DNA of 5,912 nt from Erysipelotrichaceae bacterium. Lineage in GTDB: Bacteria > Bacillota_I > Bacilli_A > Erysipelotrichales > Coprobacillaceae. The notes below the pieces were generated by a model, which was not told the origin of the DNA, ran no database searches, and was given only the letters and a program-made list of their open reading frames with translations. The position numbers and the translations under genes were made by a program. This document shows, one piece after another, positions 1-5,469 of this stretch. Positions within the stretch are counted from its first letter, which is position 1. The number at the start of each line of letters is the position of its first letter. The DNA is taken from contig JAJQDJ010000262.1 in the NCBI GenBank assembly GCA_021202205.1, positions 1 through 5,912 of the forward strand, given 5' to 3'.

Positions 1-37
1 TAAATAAAAAAGACCCCTTCTCATTTTTGAGAAGGGG
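1..37 (-). terminator. Rho-independent terminator of ychF
   Basis: On the minus strand a 9-bp GC-rich stem (bases 29-37 pairing with 14-22, extendable by the A23/T28 pair) closes a four-base loop and is followed by TCTTTTTTATTTA. This is a textbook intrinsic terminator about 50 bases beyond the ychF stop. On the plus strand no T run follows the stem, so it probably works only in the ychF direction. Confidence 0.9.
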
Positions 38-84
38 AATGTCACCAAATCTTAGCTTAATGACATTGGGTTTTTTGACCACCT

Positions 85-1185
85 TTATACGTTAAATTTA
101 AAAAACATAATATCGCCATCTTGACCAACATATTGTTTGCCTTCCTGACGAATCTTACCAGCATCACGCAAAGCGTGTTCACTGCCATATTCTATCAAAT
201 CATCATAGCTATATGTTTCTGCTTTAATAAAACCTCTTTGGAAATCTGTATGAATAATACCTGCCATTTCAGGAGCCAACATGCCCTTTTTAAATGTCCA
301 TGCTCTCACTTCATCAGGACCAACAGTAAAGAAAGTATTCAATCCTAATAATGCATAAGCCTCCTTAATCAACTTATCCAAACCACTTTCTTCAATTCCT
401 AAATCCTGCATAAATAAATCCTTATCTTCTCTATCCAATCCAACAAGCTCGCTTTCAATTTTAGCACAAATAGGAACAGCACCACAATCTTCTTTATCAG
501 CATAATCTTTTAAAGCCATATAGTGTGGATTAGAAGTAGGATCCTCTAAATCTTCTTCACCTAAGTTGGCCACATAAATTAACGGCTTCATTGTCAATAA
601 TGTATATTGTCTCACAATATCCAATTCATCATTAGTAAGATCGACAGTTCTTGCCATCTTTCCTGCTTCTAAAGCTTCTTTAATAGGTAATAAAACAGCC
701 ATTTCTACTTTCGCTTCTTTATCACCTGATTTTGCTTTCTTATCAATCTTACCAATACGTCTTTCCACTGTTTCTAAATCTGCAAATACAAGTTCTAGAT
801 TAATTGTTTCAATATCTCTAATAGGATCTACATCTCCATCAACATGCGTAATATCCTTATCTCTAAAACAACGTACAACCTCACAAATTGCATCAGTTTC
901 TCTAATATTTGCTAAAAACTTATTTCCTAAACCTTCTCCTCTACTTGCACCTTTTACAAGCCCTGCAATATCTGTAAACTCAAAAGTTATCGCAATTGTA
1001 CGTTTTGGTTGAAACATTTTTGTAAGTACATCTAAACGTTGATCAGGTACTTCTACTACTCCCACATTAGGATCTATCGTTGCAAATGGATAATTAGCAG
1101 CTTCAACCTGAGCATCGGTTATCGCATTAAATAAAGTTGACTTTCCAACATTTGGAAGTCCTACAATTCCAGCAGTTAATGCCAT
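85..1185 (-). CDS. ychF: Redox-regulated ATPase/GTPase YchF (Obg family)
   Basis: Cytoplasmic P-loop NTPase of the Obg/YchF family; in studied members it prefers ATP, associates with ribosomes and affects stress responses. The 366-residue product matches the usual family length of about 363-366. Visible motifs: G1/Walker A GLPNVGKST (residues 9-17), G3 DIAGL (72-76), and NLGE (207-210) in place of the NKxD guanine-specificity motif, the change that gives this family its ATP preference. A charged helical insert lies around 135-195 and a C-terminal TGS domain from about 282 to the end. I chose the ATG at 1185 because GAGGAG sits about 10 bases upstream and homologues begin MxLxAGIVGLPNVGKST. 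The frame stays open 19 codons further upstream, but that stretch contains the predicted promoter and two Shine-Dalgarno-like runs, so it is not coding. The gene is monocistronic with its own terminator. Confidence 0.98.
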   Translation of the reverse strand: MALTAGIVGLPNVGKSTLFNAITDAQVEAANYPFATIDPNVGVVEVPDQRLDVLTKMFQPKRTIAITFEFTDIAGLVKGASRGEGLGNKFLANIRETDAICEVVRCFRDKDITHVDGDVDPIRDIETINLELVFADLETVERRIGKIDKKAKSGDKEAKVEMAVLLPIKEALEAGKMARTVDLTNDELDIVRQYTLLTMKPLIYVANLGEEDLEDPTSNPHYMALKDYADKEDCGAVPICAKIESELVGLDREDKDLFMQDLGIEESGLDKLIKEAYALLGLNTFFTVGPDEVRAWTFKKGMLAPEMAGIIHTDFQRGFIKAETYSYDDLIEYGSEHALRDAGKIRQEGKQYVGQDGDIMFFKFNV

Positions 1186-1213
1186 ATTATAATCACTCCT
1201 CTTAACTCCTCCT

Positions 1214-1242
1214 ATTTTATCGAAAAGATACATAAAATACAA
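1214..1242 (-). promoter_or_regulatory. Predicted sigma-A promoter of ychF
   Basis: Read on the minus strand, TTGTAT (bases 1242-1237) and TAAAAT (1219-1214) are separated by exactly 17 bases. The predicted transcription start near 1207 gives a leader of about 20 bases holding the GAGGAG ribosome binding site. Position and spacing fit well, but this is a visual match only. Confidence 0.6.
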
Positions 1243-1250
1243 GATATTAT

Positions 1251-1279
1251 TTGTTTTCCCCTATGAATTTAGATATAAT
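1251..1279 (+). promoter_or_regulatory. Predicted sigma-A promoter of the PAP2 gene
   Basis: TTGTTT (1251-1256), a 17-base spacer and a perfect TATAAT (1274-1279) stand just upstream of the PAP2 gene. The predicted start of transcription is near 1286, leaving a leader of only about a dozen bases. The -35 lies 8 bases from the -35 of the divergent ychF promoter, so the two promoters are back to back. Confidence 0.65.
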
Positions 1280-1297
1280 GACTTCTAGGTGATGCAT

Positions 1298-1777
1298 ATG
1301 GAACAACTTTATCAAAATAATTTAAAGTTTATAAGAAAATATCCCACATTAGAAAAAACGATATTATTACTTATAACTTATTGTCCTTTTATAACCTTTG
1401 GTATATATCCTTGTTTATTATTATATTTATATATCACTCATGACACTTATTTTATCGAAGCTTTGCTAAGACCATTACTTGCCTTTTTATTTGTAACCAT
1501 ATTTCGCCATATTATTAATCGCCCAAGACCTTATGATACGATGGATATACAACCTCTTAAAGGTCACAAACATGGACAATCATTTCCAAGTCGTCATACT
1601 TTAAGTGCATTTGTCATAGCCTTAACTTGTTTACATGTTAATATTTATTTAGGAATATTGACTTTAATAATCGCATGTAATATAGCATTAACACGTATTT
1701 TAGCAGGTATACATTACATTAGTGATGTCGTTGTTGCATTTATAATTGCTGTTATATTTTATATATTTCCACTTTAG
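1298..1777 (+). CDS. Small PAP2-superfamily membrane phosphatase
   Basis: A 159-residue integral membrane protein of the type 2 phosphatidic acid phosphatase (PAP2) superfamily, whose members dephosphorylate lipid phosphates such as phosphatidate, phosphatidylglycerol phosphate or undecaprenyl pyrophosphate. All three catalytic motifs are present: R70-x6-R77-P78 (Arg where the consensus has Lys), PSRH at 97-100 (PSGH in the consensus), and R133-x5-H139-x3-D143, containing the nucleophilic histidine and its aspartate. Hydrophobic segments lie roughly at 22-47, 54-70, 101-115, 117-132 and 143-158. Three in-frame starts exist (GTG 1289, ATG 1292, ATG 1298); I chose 1298 because AGGTGA at 1287-1292 is then properly spaced. 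The gene has its own promoter and terminator, so the context gives no hint of the substrate; an undecaprenyl-pyrophosphate or phosphatidylglycerol-phosphate phosphatase is possible. Confidence 0.9.
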   Translation: MEQLYQNNLKFIRKYPTLEKTILLLITYCPFITFGIYPCLLLYLYITHDTYFIEALLRPLLAFLFVTIFRHIINRPRPYDTMDIQPLKGHKHGQSFPSRHTLSAFVIALTCLHVNIYLGILTLIIACNIALTRILAGIHYISDVVVAFIIAVIFYIFPL

Positions 1778-1796
1778 AACTCAATGAGTTCTTTTT
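1776..1796 (+). terminator. Rho-independent terminator of the PAP2 gene
   Basis: A 7-bp perfect stem (AGAACTC 1776-1782 with GAGTTCT 1786-1792) and a three-base loop run straight into a T tract ending at 1796. The left arm begins inside the PAP2 stop codon. It separates the PAP2 transcript from the metal operon, whose first operator starts only six bases later. Confidence 0.8.
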
Positions 1797-1801
1797 AAAT
1801 A

Positions 1802-1816
1802 TGAAAATGATTTTCA
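1802..1816. promoter_or_regulatory. Fur-family operator, copy 1 (upstream of -35)
   Basis: TGAAAATGATTTTCA is a perfect 7-1-7 palindrome, the form bound by dimers of Fur, Zur and PerR proteins. It is identical to a second copy at 1851-1865; the flanking bases also match, so 20 bases (1801-1820 and 1850-1869) are repeated exactly. Its centre is about 49 bases upstream of the predicted transcription start, just outside the -35 box. The arms resemble the Fur box (TGATAAT-N-ATTATCA) more than the Bacillus Zur box. Confidence 0.85.
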
Positions 1817-1822
1817 AATTCC

Positions 1823-1851
1823 TTGACAAACTATAGTTAAATCGTTAAAAT
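1823..1851 (+). promoter_or_regulatory. Promoter of the metal-uptake operon
   Basis: A consensus TTGACA (1823-1828), a 17-base spacer and TAAAAT (1846-1851) make this the strongest-looking promoter in the window. The last base of the -10 is the first base of operator copy 2, and the predicted start near 1858 lies at the centre of that operator. A bound regulator should therefore block RNA polymerase directly. Confidence 0.85.
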
Positions 1852-1865
1852 GAAAATGATTTTCA
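1851..1865. promoter_or_regulatory. Fur-family operator, copy 2 (over the transcription start)
   Basis: This is the second perfect TGAAAATGATTTTCA palindrome, 49 bases centre to centre from copy 1. It abuts the -10 box and covers the predicted transcription start, the standard position for repression. The Shine-Dalgarno of the regulator gene begins five bases downstream. Together the two sites indicate that the operon, including the regulator gene, is autoregulated. Confidence 0.87.
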
Positions 1866-1881
1866 AATTGGAGTGATAATA

Positions 1882-2307
1882 ATGACCAGAACCATTCAAT
1901 ATAAAACTAAACAAAGAGAAGAAATATTGACATATTTAAAACTAATGCAAGGTGAACATGTAACTGTCCAGGATATTATTAACTATTTTGATAGTAATAA
2001 TAAACATATTGGTACGACAACAATATATCGACATTTAGAAAAATTAATAGATGTTGGCATAGTCAAGAAATATGTTGTGGATCATGTTTCTGGGGCATAC
2101 TTTGAATATGTTGGTGATGATCCTATAAATGAGCATCGTTTTTATTTAAAATGTGAAGTTTGTTCACAATTGATTCCCTTTCAATGTCGTGAATTACAAC
2201 ATGTTCAAGATCATCTTTATAAAGCTCATGGTTTTCAAATTAATTCACCAAAAACAATTTTTTATGGCATATGTAAAAATTGTTCAGATAAAGGAGCCAC
2301 TAAATGA
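1882..2307 (+). CDS. Fur-family metalloregulator (probably Zur-like)
   Basis: A 141-residue cytoplasmic DNA-binding repressor of the Fur family. Residues 1-80 form the winged helix, with recognition-helix sequence GTTTIYRHLEKL at 44-55. Residues 81-141 form the dimerisation domain with a structural Zn(Cys)4 site made of C91/C94 and C131/C134. In a hand alignment with E. coli Fur, the regulatory-site His33 and Glu81 are kept (H26, E75), but His88 and His90 are replaced by R86 and Y88; H85 remains at the His87 position. C102, H107, H111 and H116 might supply another metal site. I chose ATG 1882 because GGAG at 1870-1873 is eight bases upstream; the in-frame GTG at 1873 overlaps that site. It is the first gene of the operon and overlaps the next by ATGA. 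Family membership is certain; the metal sensed is inferred from the linked transporter as probably zinc, with iron or manganese not excluded. Confidence 0.93.
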   Translation: MTRTIQYKTKQREEILTYLKLMQGEHVTVQDIINYFDSNNKHIGTTTIYRHLEKLIDVGIVKKYVVDHVSGAYFEYVGDDPINEHRFYLKCEVCSQLIPFQCRELQHVQDHLYKAHGFQINSPKTIFYGICKNCSDKGATK

Positions 2308-3224
2308 AAAAAATGATGATATGTTTATTATCACTATTTCTATTAACTGGTTGTAGTACAACAACTGTAACAGAAAGTGATAAACTTTCAATCGTCACAA
2401 CCATTTTTCCCCAATATGACTTTGTTAGAGAAATTGCAGGAGATAATGTTGAAATAACGATGTTATTGTCTCCTGGAGAAGAAAGTCATTCTTATGAACC
2501 AACACCTCAAGATATCAAAGCTATTCAAAATTGTGATTTGTTTATTTATGTTGGTGGAGAAAATGATGTGTGGGTAGAAAACATCCTAGATTCTTTAGAT
2601 TCCATTCCAGATACTTTAAAGCTTATTGACTGTGTTGAGACAGTGAATGAAGAAAGTGTTGAAGGTATGTTTGAAAGAAATGAAGAAGAGGAAGAAGAAA
2701 TTGATGAGCATGTGTGGACAAGTCCTACCAATGCAATGATGATTGTTGAAAAAATTACAGAATTATTAGTGAATAAAGATAGTATCAATGAAGATACTTA
2801 TAAAAACAATAGTGATGATTATATAAGTGAATTGGAAGAATTAGATAACGCTTTTAGAGAAGTTGTTGATAATGGTGTGAGAAAGACAATAGTATTTGGT
2901 GATCGTTTTCCTTTTCGTTATCTTGTTGATGCATATGGCTTAGAGTATTATGCAGCTTTTCCAGGTTGTTCAAGCGAAAATGAACCTAGTGCTGCAACTA
3001 TTGCTTATCTCATCAATAAAGTCAAAGATGAAAATATACCTGTTGTTTTCACGATAGAATTATCCAATCAAAATATTGCTAATGCAATAGCTGAAACAAC
3101 CAATGCTCAAGTTTTAACATTCTATTCTTGTCATAATGTCACGAAAGATCAATTTAATAATGGTGTTTCCTATTTGGATATGATGTGGGAAAATGTTGAA
3201 AGTTTGAAGATAGCATTATATTAG
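2304..3224 (+). CDS. znuA: Metal ABC transporter substrate-binding lipoprotein (ZnuA-like)
   Basis: Cluster A-I metal-binding protein that would capture Zn (or Mn) outside the membrane and deliver it to the permease. The 306-residue product opens with a short lipoprotein signal: Lys-rich start, hydrophobic core, lipobox LTGC with C17 as the lipidated residue. Two lobes are joined by a helix near 165-187. Candidate metal ligands are H62 (SHSYEPTP), H136 (DEHVWTSP), D200 (in GDRFPFRY, where ZnuA has its third His) and H277 (SCHNVT, where ZnuA has its Asp), with E252 conserved nearby. The loop before H136 carries six consecutive Glu (127-132) instead of the His-rich loop of many ZnuA proteins. 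The start ATG has AAGGAG seven bases upstream and overlaps the regulator stop as ATGA, indicating translational coupling. Cluster membership is secure; zinc specificity is inferred from the family and three His plus one Asp. Confidence 0.93.
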   Translation: MKKMMICLLSLFLLTGCSTTTVTESDKLSIVTTIFPQYDFVREIAGDNVEITMLLSPGEESHSYEPTPQDIKAIQNCDLFIYVGGENDVWVENILDSLDSIPDTLKLIDCVETVNEESVEGMFERNEEEEEEIDEHVWTSPTNAMMIVEKITELLVNKDSINEDTYKNNSDDYISELEELDNAFREVVDNGVRKTIVFGDRFPFRYLVDAYGLEYYAAFPGCSSENEPSAATIAYLINKVKDENIPVVFTIELSNQNIANAIAETTNAQVLTFYSCHNVTKDQFNNGVSYLDMMWENVESLKIALY

Positions 3225-3233
3225 GGAGGTTTT

Positions 3234-3938
3234 ATGAGTTTAATTACATGTAAAGATGTCAGTTTTACTTATGAAGGTAATACTGTTTTAAAAGATGTGA
3301 ATTTTCAGATAGATGATAATGATTATTTATGTATTGTAGGCGAAAATGGTGCTGGCAAAAGTACTTTAATGAAAGGTATATTAAAGCTTAAAAAACCAAG
3401 TACTGGTAGTATTATAATGAGTGACGGTTTAAAAGCCAATGAGATTGGTTATTTACCTCAACAAACAGATGTTCAAAAAGACTTTCCTGCAAGTGTTTTT
3501 GAAGTTGTTTTATCTGGTTGCTTAAATAAATTAAAAACAAAACCTTTCTATTCTAAAAAAGAAAAAGATATAGCAAGCAATAACATGGAACGTCTTGGTA
3601 TTGCACACTTAAAAGATCAATGTTTTAGAGATTTATCAGGTGGCCAAAAACAACGTGTCCTTTTAGCAAGAGCGTTATGCGCAACTTCTAAAGTCTTATT
3701 ATTAGATGAACCAGTGGCAGGTTTAGATCCTGTTGTCACTCAGGAACTCTATGAATTAATTGATAAAATCAATAAGGAAATGAATATCACAATTATTATG
3801 GTTTCTCATGATATAGAAGCATCACTTAAGTATGCAAAGCATATATTACATCTTCATTCTAAACAATTATTTTTTGGTAGCGTTGAACAATATATCAATA
3901 GTGATGTTGGTAAAAGATTTTTGGGAGGTCAGCAATGA
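3234..3938 (+). CDS. znuC: Metal ABC transporter ATP-binding protein (ZnuC-like)
   Basis: The 234-residue cytoplasmic ATPase that powers metal import with the permease encoded next. All ABC motifs are intact: Walker A GENGAGKST (36-44), Q-loop at Q76/Q77 (LPQQ), signature LSGGQ (134-138), Walker B VLLLDEP with catalytic E159 (154-160), D-loop GLD (163-165) and H-loop H192. Length and motif style match the ZnuC/MntB/TroB group of the ABC-3 importer family. GGAGG lies four bases upstream of the ATG, directly after the lipoprotein stop codon, so the intergenic gap is only nine bases. The 3' end overlaps the permease start by ATGA. Metal identity cannot be told from this subunit. Confidence 0.95.
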   Translation: MSLITCKDVSFTYEGNTVLKDVNFQIDDNDYLCIVGENGAGKSTLMKGILKLKKPSTGSIIMSDGLKANEIGYLPQQTDVQKDFPASVFEVVLSGCLNKLKTKPFYSKKEKDIASNNMERLGIAHLKDQCFRDLSGGQKQRVLLARALCATSKVLLLDEPVAGLDPVVTQELYELIDKINKEMNITIIMVSHDIEASLKYAKHILHLHSKQLFFGSVEQYINSDVGKRFLGGQQ

Positions 3939-4732
3939 GTGTTTTATTTGAAATGTTATCATACCCTTTTATGGTAAGAGCTTTGTTAGCAGGTACAATG
4001 CTGGCTTTATGTTCAGCCTTATTAGGTGTGACTTTGGTTTTAAAAAGATATTCTATGATTGGTGATGGTTTATCTCATGTGGGTTTTGGTGCTTTAGCAA
4101 TAGCAAGTGCACTGAATCTAGCACCATTAACTGTTGCTATTCCTATTGTCGTTGTAGCAGCTATTATCCTATTATATATGAGTGACAAAGGAAAAGTTCA
4201 TGGCGATGCAGCCATTGCTATGTTTTCTACAGGAGCCTTGGCTACTGGTGTTATGGTGATTTCTTTATCGTCTGGTATGAATGCTGATGTTTATAATTAT
4301 TTATTTGGTAGTATTTTATCAATGTCTCAAAGTGATGTTTATTTAAGTCTTTGTATTTCTATTGTTGTTTTGATATTATACATTGTTTTTTATAATCGTA
4401 TCTTTGCAATAACTTTTGATGAAGACTTTGCTTTAGCAACTGGTACAAATACAAAACTCTATAATATCCTTATTGCTGGCCTTACAGCACTTATTATTGT
4501 CTTAGGTATGCGTATGATGGGATCGCTCCTTATTACAAGCCTGATTGTATTTCCTGCTTTGTCTTCCATGCAACTGTGTAAAGATTTTAAAACAGTCATT
4601 ATAAGTTCTGCTATTATATCAGTCATATGTCTATGGTGTGGTATGATAATCTCTTATCTTTATGCAACACCTACGGGGGCAAGTATTGTTATATGCAATA
4701 TGATTGTCTTCTTTATCTATTATCTGTTATAA
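3935..4732 (+). CDS. znuB: Metal ABC transporter permease (ZnuB-like, ABC-3 family)
   Basis: The 265-residue integral membrane channel subunit of the ABC-3 (ZnuB/MntC/TroC) importer family, probably a homodimer. The sequence is almost entirely hydrophobic, with about eight likely membrane segments, roughly 12-36, 51-81, 93-112, 134-153, 175-191, 194-212, 220-242 and 246-264. Family hallmarks are GDGLSHVGFGALA (43-55) after the first segment and FDEDFALATG (161-170), the cytoplasmic region expected to contact the ATPase. The ATG overlaps the ATPase stop codon as ATGA, and GGGAGG sits six bases upstream. It is the last gene of the operon; a hairpin terminator follows about 30 bases after the stop. 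The gene is full length with no sign of damage. Confidence 0.95.
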   Translation: MSVLFEMLSYPFMVRALLAGTMLALCSALLGVTLVLKRYSMIGDGLSHVGFGALAIASALNLAPLTVAIPIVVVAAIILLYMSDKGKVHGDAAIAMFSTGALATGVMVISLSSGMNADVYNYLFGSILSMSQSDVYLSLCISIVVLILYIVFYNRIFAITFDEDFALATGTNTKLYNILIAGLTALIIVLGMRMMGSLLITSLIVFPALSSMQLCKDFKTVIISSAIISVICLWCGMIISYLYATPTGASIVICNMIVFFIYYLL

Positions 4733-4762
4733 TTGATAAAACAAAAAGCAAAATAATATACA

Positions 4763-4789
4763 AAAAGAAGTCATTCAGCGACTTCTTTT
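4763..4789. terminator. Bidirectional terminator between znuB and the doc-like toxin gene
   Basis: A perfect 10-bp stem (4763-4772 with 4780-4789) closes a seven-base loop. Because the stem ends are A-rich on one side and T-rich on the other, each strand has its own U tract: TTTT on the plus strand and TTTTTG on the minus strand. The stem-loop contains the last codons and stop of the toxin gene, so two convergent units share one terminator that is partly coding. Confidence 0.85.
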
Positions 4790-5163
4790 ACCTTATGATT
4801 ACAAATCCAATTATAAATAAACTCATAATCTACATTTTTTGCAGCAACTTCAATTCCTAGTTCTACTAATTCATCTTGTTGATATTTTAATCTTATATTA
4901 TTTAAATCTAGTGTCATAAGTAAAACTAAGATACCAATTCTTTTATTTCCATCAACAAAAGCGTGATTCGAAATTAATGAAAAGCATAATCTTGCTGATT
5001 TTTCTTCTACTGTTGGATATCTTTCAAAATTACCAAACCCAGCATTTGCACTAGCAACTGCTGATTCTAATAATCCAATATCCCTTATGCCTGTACTTCC
5101 ACCCGTTTTGTTTATAATCTTTAAATGTAACTTTTTAATTTCATCAGTTGTTAATAATATCAT
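4771..5163 (-). CDS. doc: Death-on-curing (Doc/Fic family) toxin
   Basis: A 130-residue Fic-fold toxin of the Doc class; the studied phage P1 Doc phosphorylates elongation factor Tu and stops translation. Key features: TGIRDIGLLESAVASA near 24-39, typical of Doc proteins, and the active-site motif H67-AFVDGNKR (67-75). That motif has Lys at the position where AMP-transferring Fic enzymes have Gly and lacks the final Arg of the HxFx(D/E)GNGRxxR motif, which points to Doc-type kinase activity. All catalytic residues expected of Doc (H67, F69, D71, N73, K74, R75) are present, so the toxin looks intact. Its ATG overlaps the antitoxin stop by ATGA, with GGAG eight bases upstream, giving the usual antitoxin-first coupled order. 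Its last codons form part of the shared terminator. Confidence 0.93.
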   Translation of the reverse strand: MILLTTDEIKKLHLKIINKTGGSTGIRDIGLLESAVASANAGFGNFERYPTVEEKSARLCFSLISNHAFVDGNKRIGILVLLMTLDLNNIRLKYQQDELVELGIEVAAKNVDYEFIYNWICNHKVKEVAE

Positions 5164-5408
5164 TTAGCCAACTCCAAAAAAGCATCTAAATTCTCATCTA
5201 TAATTCTATCAGCACTTTCATTAATTAGTTGACTTCTTTGCAATTTTGTTGACAATAATTCATAGTCCTCATAAGATAAGACAACAAATTTTGGCTTATT
5301 GTTTTTAAGAATGACTGCAAGTCCTTCCTTGTCAACAATGGAAGTAGCTTTTGAAAAATTATTATTAATTTCTGATATTGAGATTAATGATTTAATATTT
5401 ACATTCAT
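5160..5408 (-). CDS. Phd/YefM-family antitoxin
   Basis: An 82-residue antitoxin for the downstream Doc toxin. The N-terminal part (about 1-55, with SISEINNNFSKATSIVDKEG and FVVLSYEDYE) matches the Phd/YefM DNA-binding fold. The C-terminal stretch RIIDENLDAFLELAK resembles the Phd helix that binds and blocks Doc. I chose ATG 5408 because a strong AGGAGGTG lies just upstream; the frame is open for 17 more codons, but those encode that ribosome binding site and the -10 region, so they are not translated. The gene leads the operon and presumably represses it by binding near its promoter, perhaps at the 9-base direct repeat over the -35. The start could be uncertain only by a few codons. Confidence 0.9.
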   Translation of the reverse strand: MNVNIKSLISISEINNNFSKATSIVDKEGLAVILKNNKPKFVVLSYEDYELLSTKLQRSQLINESADRIIDENLDAFLELAK

Positions 5409-5430
5409 GCTACCTTCACCTCCTAATTTA

Positions 5431-5459
5431 ATTATATGCAAAAACATCGTTAAATACAA
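5431..5459 (-). promoter_or_regulatory. Promoter of the toxin-antitoxin operon
   Basis: On the minus strand TTGTAT (5459-5454), a 17-base spacer and a perfect TATAAT (5436-5431) precede the antitoxin gene. The predicted start near 5424 leaves a leader of about 16 bases that includes the AGGAGG ribosome binding site. Confidence 0.7.
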
Positions 5460-5469
5460 CCGTTAAATA
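5448..5469. repeat. Direct repeat over the toxin-antitoxin -35 box
   Basis: CGTTAAATA occurs at 5448-5456 and again at 5461-5469, 13 bases apart start to start, overlapping and flanking the -35 box. A repeat here is a reasonable candidate operator for autoregulation by the Phd-type antitoxin, although Phd operators in studied systems are usually inverted repeats. In such AT-rich DNA chance recurrence is possible. Confidence 0.4.

Noticed and set aside
38..67. 7-base inverted repeat (38-44 with 61-67) between the ychF stop and its terminator
   Set aside because: Short arms, a 16-base loop and no T run; the GC-rich hairpin at 14-37 explains termination.
121..348. Plus-strand open frame inside ychF
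   Set aside because: Antisense shadow of a highly conserved gene, with no ribosome binding site and no recognisable protein features.
1186..1242. A longer ychF reading frame with 19 extra N-terminal residues
   Set aside because: The extension covers the predicted promoter and Shine-Dalgarno runs, and the family starts at the downstream Met preceded by GAGGAG.
2546..2788. Minus-strand Ser-rich open frame inside the lipoprotein gene
   Set aside because: The Ser run is simply the complement of the Glu-rich codons of the real gene.
4627..4860. Plus-strand open frame spanning the znuB end and the terminator
   Set aside because: It overlaps the permease in another frame, crosses the terminator and runs antisense into the toxin gene.
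4771..5163. AMP-transferring Fic enzyme instead of a Doc toxin
   Set aside because: The motif has Lys in place of the second Gly and lacks the final Arg of the AMPylase motif; size and the adjacent Phd-type antitoxin also fit Doc.
5409..5459. A 17-residue N-terminal extension of the antitoxin
   Set aside because: The stretch encodes the AGGAGG ribosome binding site and the -10 box; the ATG at 5408 is the natural start.
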